From positions 1-34,471 of the forward strand of contig JAGBFQ010000030.1 of the NCBI GenBank assembly GCA_017936385.1: a stretch of 34,471 bases of DNA, written 5' to 3'. Source of the stretch: Rikenellaceae bacterium. Lineage in GTDB: Bacteria; Bacteroidota; Bacteroidia; Bacteroidales; Rikenellaceae. Every line of letters begins with the position of its first letter. Position 1 is the stretch's first letter. This document shows positions 33,602 to 34,471 of the stretch, in pieces. The position numbers and the translations under genes were made by a program. Below the pieces are notes generated by a model. That model made no database searches. It saw nothing but the letters and a program-made list of their open reading frames with translations, and was not told the origin of the DNA.

Positions 33602-34273
33602 ATGACAAAAGAGTTGTTGGTCAAGGCACTGGCTAAGTTGCTTCTCGGAGCCGTCATTATGGGAGCATTGCTCTTTGTTGCCGCCGGCTCGCTACAATAT
33701 TGGAATGGTTGGGTGCTTCTGGGTGCTCTATTCGTCCCTATGTCAATTGTCGGAGCGACACTGCTATTCAGAGAGCCCGAGCTACTTCAGAAACGGTTGA
33801 ACTCCCGAGAGACCGACTCTCAACAAAGAGTAGTCGTTGCGGCCAATGCCCTGCTATTTATTTTGGTATTTGTCGTTTCGGGTCTTGGCTGGCGATTGGG
33901 CTGGTACATGTTCCCTCGGTGGATGGTGTGGGTCGCCTTGATTCTCTTTTTGGCAGCATACCTAATGTACGCCGAGGTGCTACGCGAAAACAGCTATCTC
34001 TCGCGCACCATCGAGGTGCGACAAGAGCAAAAGGTTATCGACACGGGGTTATACGGCATTGTACGACACCCTATGTACACCTCCTCAATCGTACTTTTTG
34101 TTATGATGCCCGTGATTCTCGGGTCTCCCGTCGCAACAGCGGCGATGTTGCTTTATATCCCACTTATAATCATGCGCATCAAGCTCGAGGAGAAGCTCCT
34201 CGACAGAGAGTTGAAAGGTTATATCGAATACAAACGAAAGGTACGATATAGACTATTCCCTTTTATTTGGTAG
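33602..34273 (+). CDS. Isoprenylcysteine/phospholipid methyltransferase-family membrane protein
   Basis: This 223-aa integral membrane protein is of the ICMT/PEMT superfamily, which uses S-adenosylmethionine to methylate lipids, lipid-linked cysteines or small substrates at the membrane. Four to five hydrophobic helices are visible (about residues 10-30, 38-55, 79-95, 107-125, 160-192). The SAM-binding signature GLYGIVRHPMYT places RHPMY at 155-159, and the second signature RIKLEEKLL carries the EE pair at 196-197. The acceptor is unknown; bacteria rarely have prenylated CaaX proteins, so a lipid or small-molecule role is more likely. It is transcribed rightwards from the palindromic promoter; the leader is short. 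Confidence 0.88.
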   Translation: MTKELLVKALAKLLLGAVIMGALLFVAAGSLQYWNGWVLLGALFVPMSIVGATLLFREPELLQKRLNSRETDSQQRVVVAANALLFILVFVVSGLGWRLGWYMFPRWMVWVALILFLAAYLMYAEVLRENSYLSRTIEVRQEQKVIDTGLYGIVRHPMYTSSIVLFVMMPVILGSPVATAAMLLYIPLIIMRIKLEEKLLDRELKGYIEYKRKVRYRLFPFIW

Positions 34274-34285
34274 AACAAAAACAGC

Positions 34286-34319
34286 CCGCCCACGTAGTTC
34301 AGCACACTACGTAGGGCGG
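34286..34319. terminator. Hairpin downstream of the methyltransferase gene
   Basis: CCGCCC-ACGTAGT (34286-34298) pairs with ACTACGT-A-GGGCGG (34306-34319), leaving one unpaired base, around a 7-base loop. Read leftwards it is followed within a few bases by TGTTTTTG, so it looks like a terminator for a gene entering from the right, and may also stop the methyltransferase transcript. Confidence 0.7.
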
Positions 34320-34365
34320 AAAACGAGACTCTGTCCATCTGCTCCCCACTCTGTATATCAAGCAA

Positions 34366-34470
34366 TTACCTTTGCCCAGTACTATACTCCCAATTCGAGG
34401 GACACTTGGGTTGTTTCAAGGTGTCGTTTTCGAGTCCGACTTTTGCCATACAAACTTCAGAACTACAGTT
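34366..34470 (-). CDS. Possible C-terminal end of a gene entering from the right
   Basis: On the minus strand an open frame comes in from the window edge and stops with TAA at 34366-34368. The visible residues include CMAKVGLENDTLKQPKCP and end SNWEYSTGQR. The hairpin at 34286-34319 with a T-run on this strand lies 47 bases after the stop, which would suit the end of a gene. Thirty-odd residues are too few to name a family, and the frame could be chance. Confidence 0.25.
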   Translation of the reverse strand, partial: NCSSEVCMAKVGLENDTLKQPKCPSNWEYSTGQR

Positions 34471-34471
34471 G

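Overview
The window looks like a chromosomal segment of a Bacteroidales bacterium. An Alistipes/Rikenellaceae-type genome is my guess from gene content and moderately GC-rich codon use, but the genus is not proven. Supporting signs are repeated promoters of the Bacteroidetes sigma-ABfr type (TTTG, about 20 bases, TAnnTTTG), a UpxY-type capsule antiterminator, and families common in this order (DUF4251, TIGR04076, PF14907-like nucleotidyltransferase).

Layout. (1) 1-24 is the 5' tip of a 16S rRNA gene read leftwards out of the window, with a boxA-like leader and two tandem promoters. (2) 634-7516 (+) is a housekeeping operon, leuS - yitT-like - metG - ilvE, closed by a hairpin shared with the convergent operon. 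(3) 9085-7542 (-) is a peroxide-defence operon: glutathione peroxidase, OhrR-type MarR repressor, a 61-aa Cys-rich protein and a 134-aa membrane protein. (4) 9242-9622 (+) is crcB, a fluoride channel. (5) 29771-9650 (-) is an 18-gene surface polysaccharide (capsule/O-antigen type) operon, from a consensus promoter and a ~310-nt leader to a terminator shared with crcB. (6) 29863-32468 (+) holds a DUF4251 exported protein, then a metallo-beta-lactamase-fold hydrolase plus a secreted beta-helix protein. (7) 32475-33519 (-) and 33602-34273 (+) are an alpha/beta hydrolase + TIGR04076 pair and a membrane methyltransferase, transcribed divergently from one near-perfect 37-bp palindrome.

The polysaccharide operon reads as a Wzx/Wzy-dependent pathway. 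UpxY should let RNA polymerase read through the long operon. Ugd makes UDP-glucuronate. CapE-CapF-CapG make UDP-N-acetyl-L-fucosamine, and the adjacent WbuB-like enzyme probably transfers it. A DegT-family aminotransferase and a PglD-like acyltransferase make an acylated amino sugar that the adjacent PglC-like phosphoglycosyl transferase probably loads onto undecaprenyl phosphate. RmlA-RmlB make dTDP-4-keto-6-deoxyglucose. Three further glycosyltransferases and a TupA-like ATP-grasp protein extend or decorate the unit; Wzx flips it and an EpsG-type Wzy polymerises it. The precursor genes share the GC-rich style of the housekeeping genes, while transferases, flippase and polymerase are visibly AT-rich, the usual mosaic of serotype-specific DNA.

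The points most worth a second look are the palindromic divergent promoter at 33546-33582, a PglD-like protein with two successive C-terminal tails, the missing steps (no RmlC/RmlD, no PglF-type dehydratase, no UpxZ), two related box-plus-hairpin modules at 7483-7536 and 9625-9679, and a perfect 13-bp-arm hairpin inside a glycosyltransferase gene. I see no CRISPR array, insertion sequence or tRNA gene.
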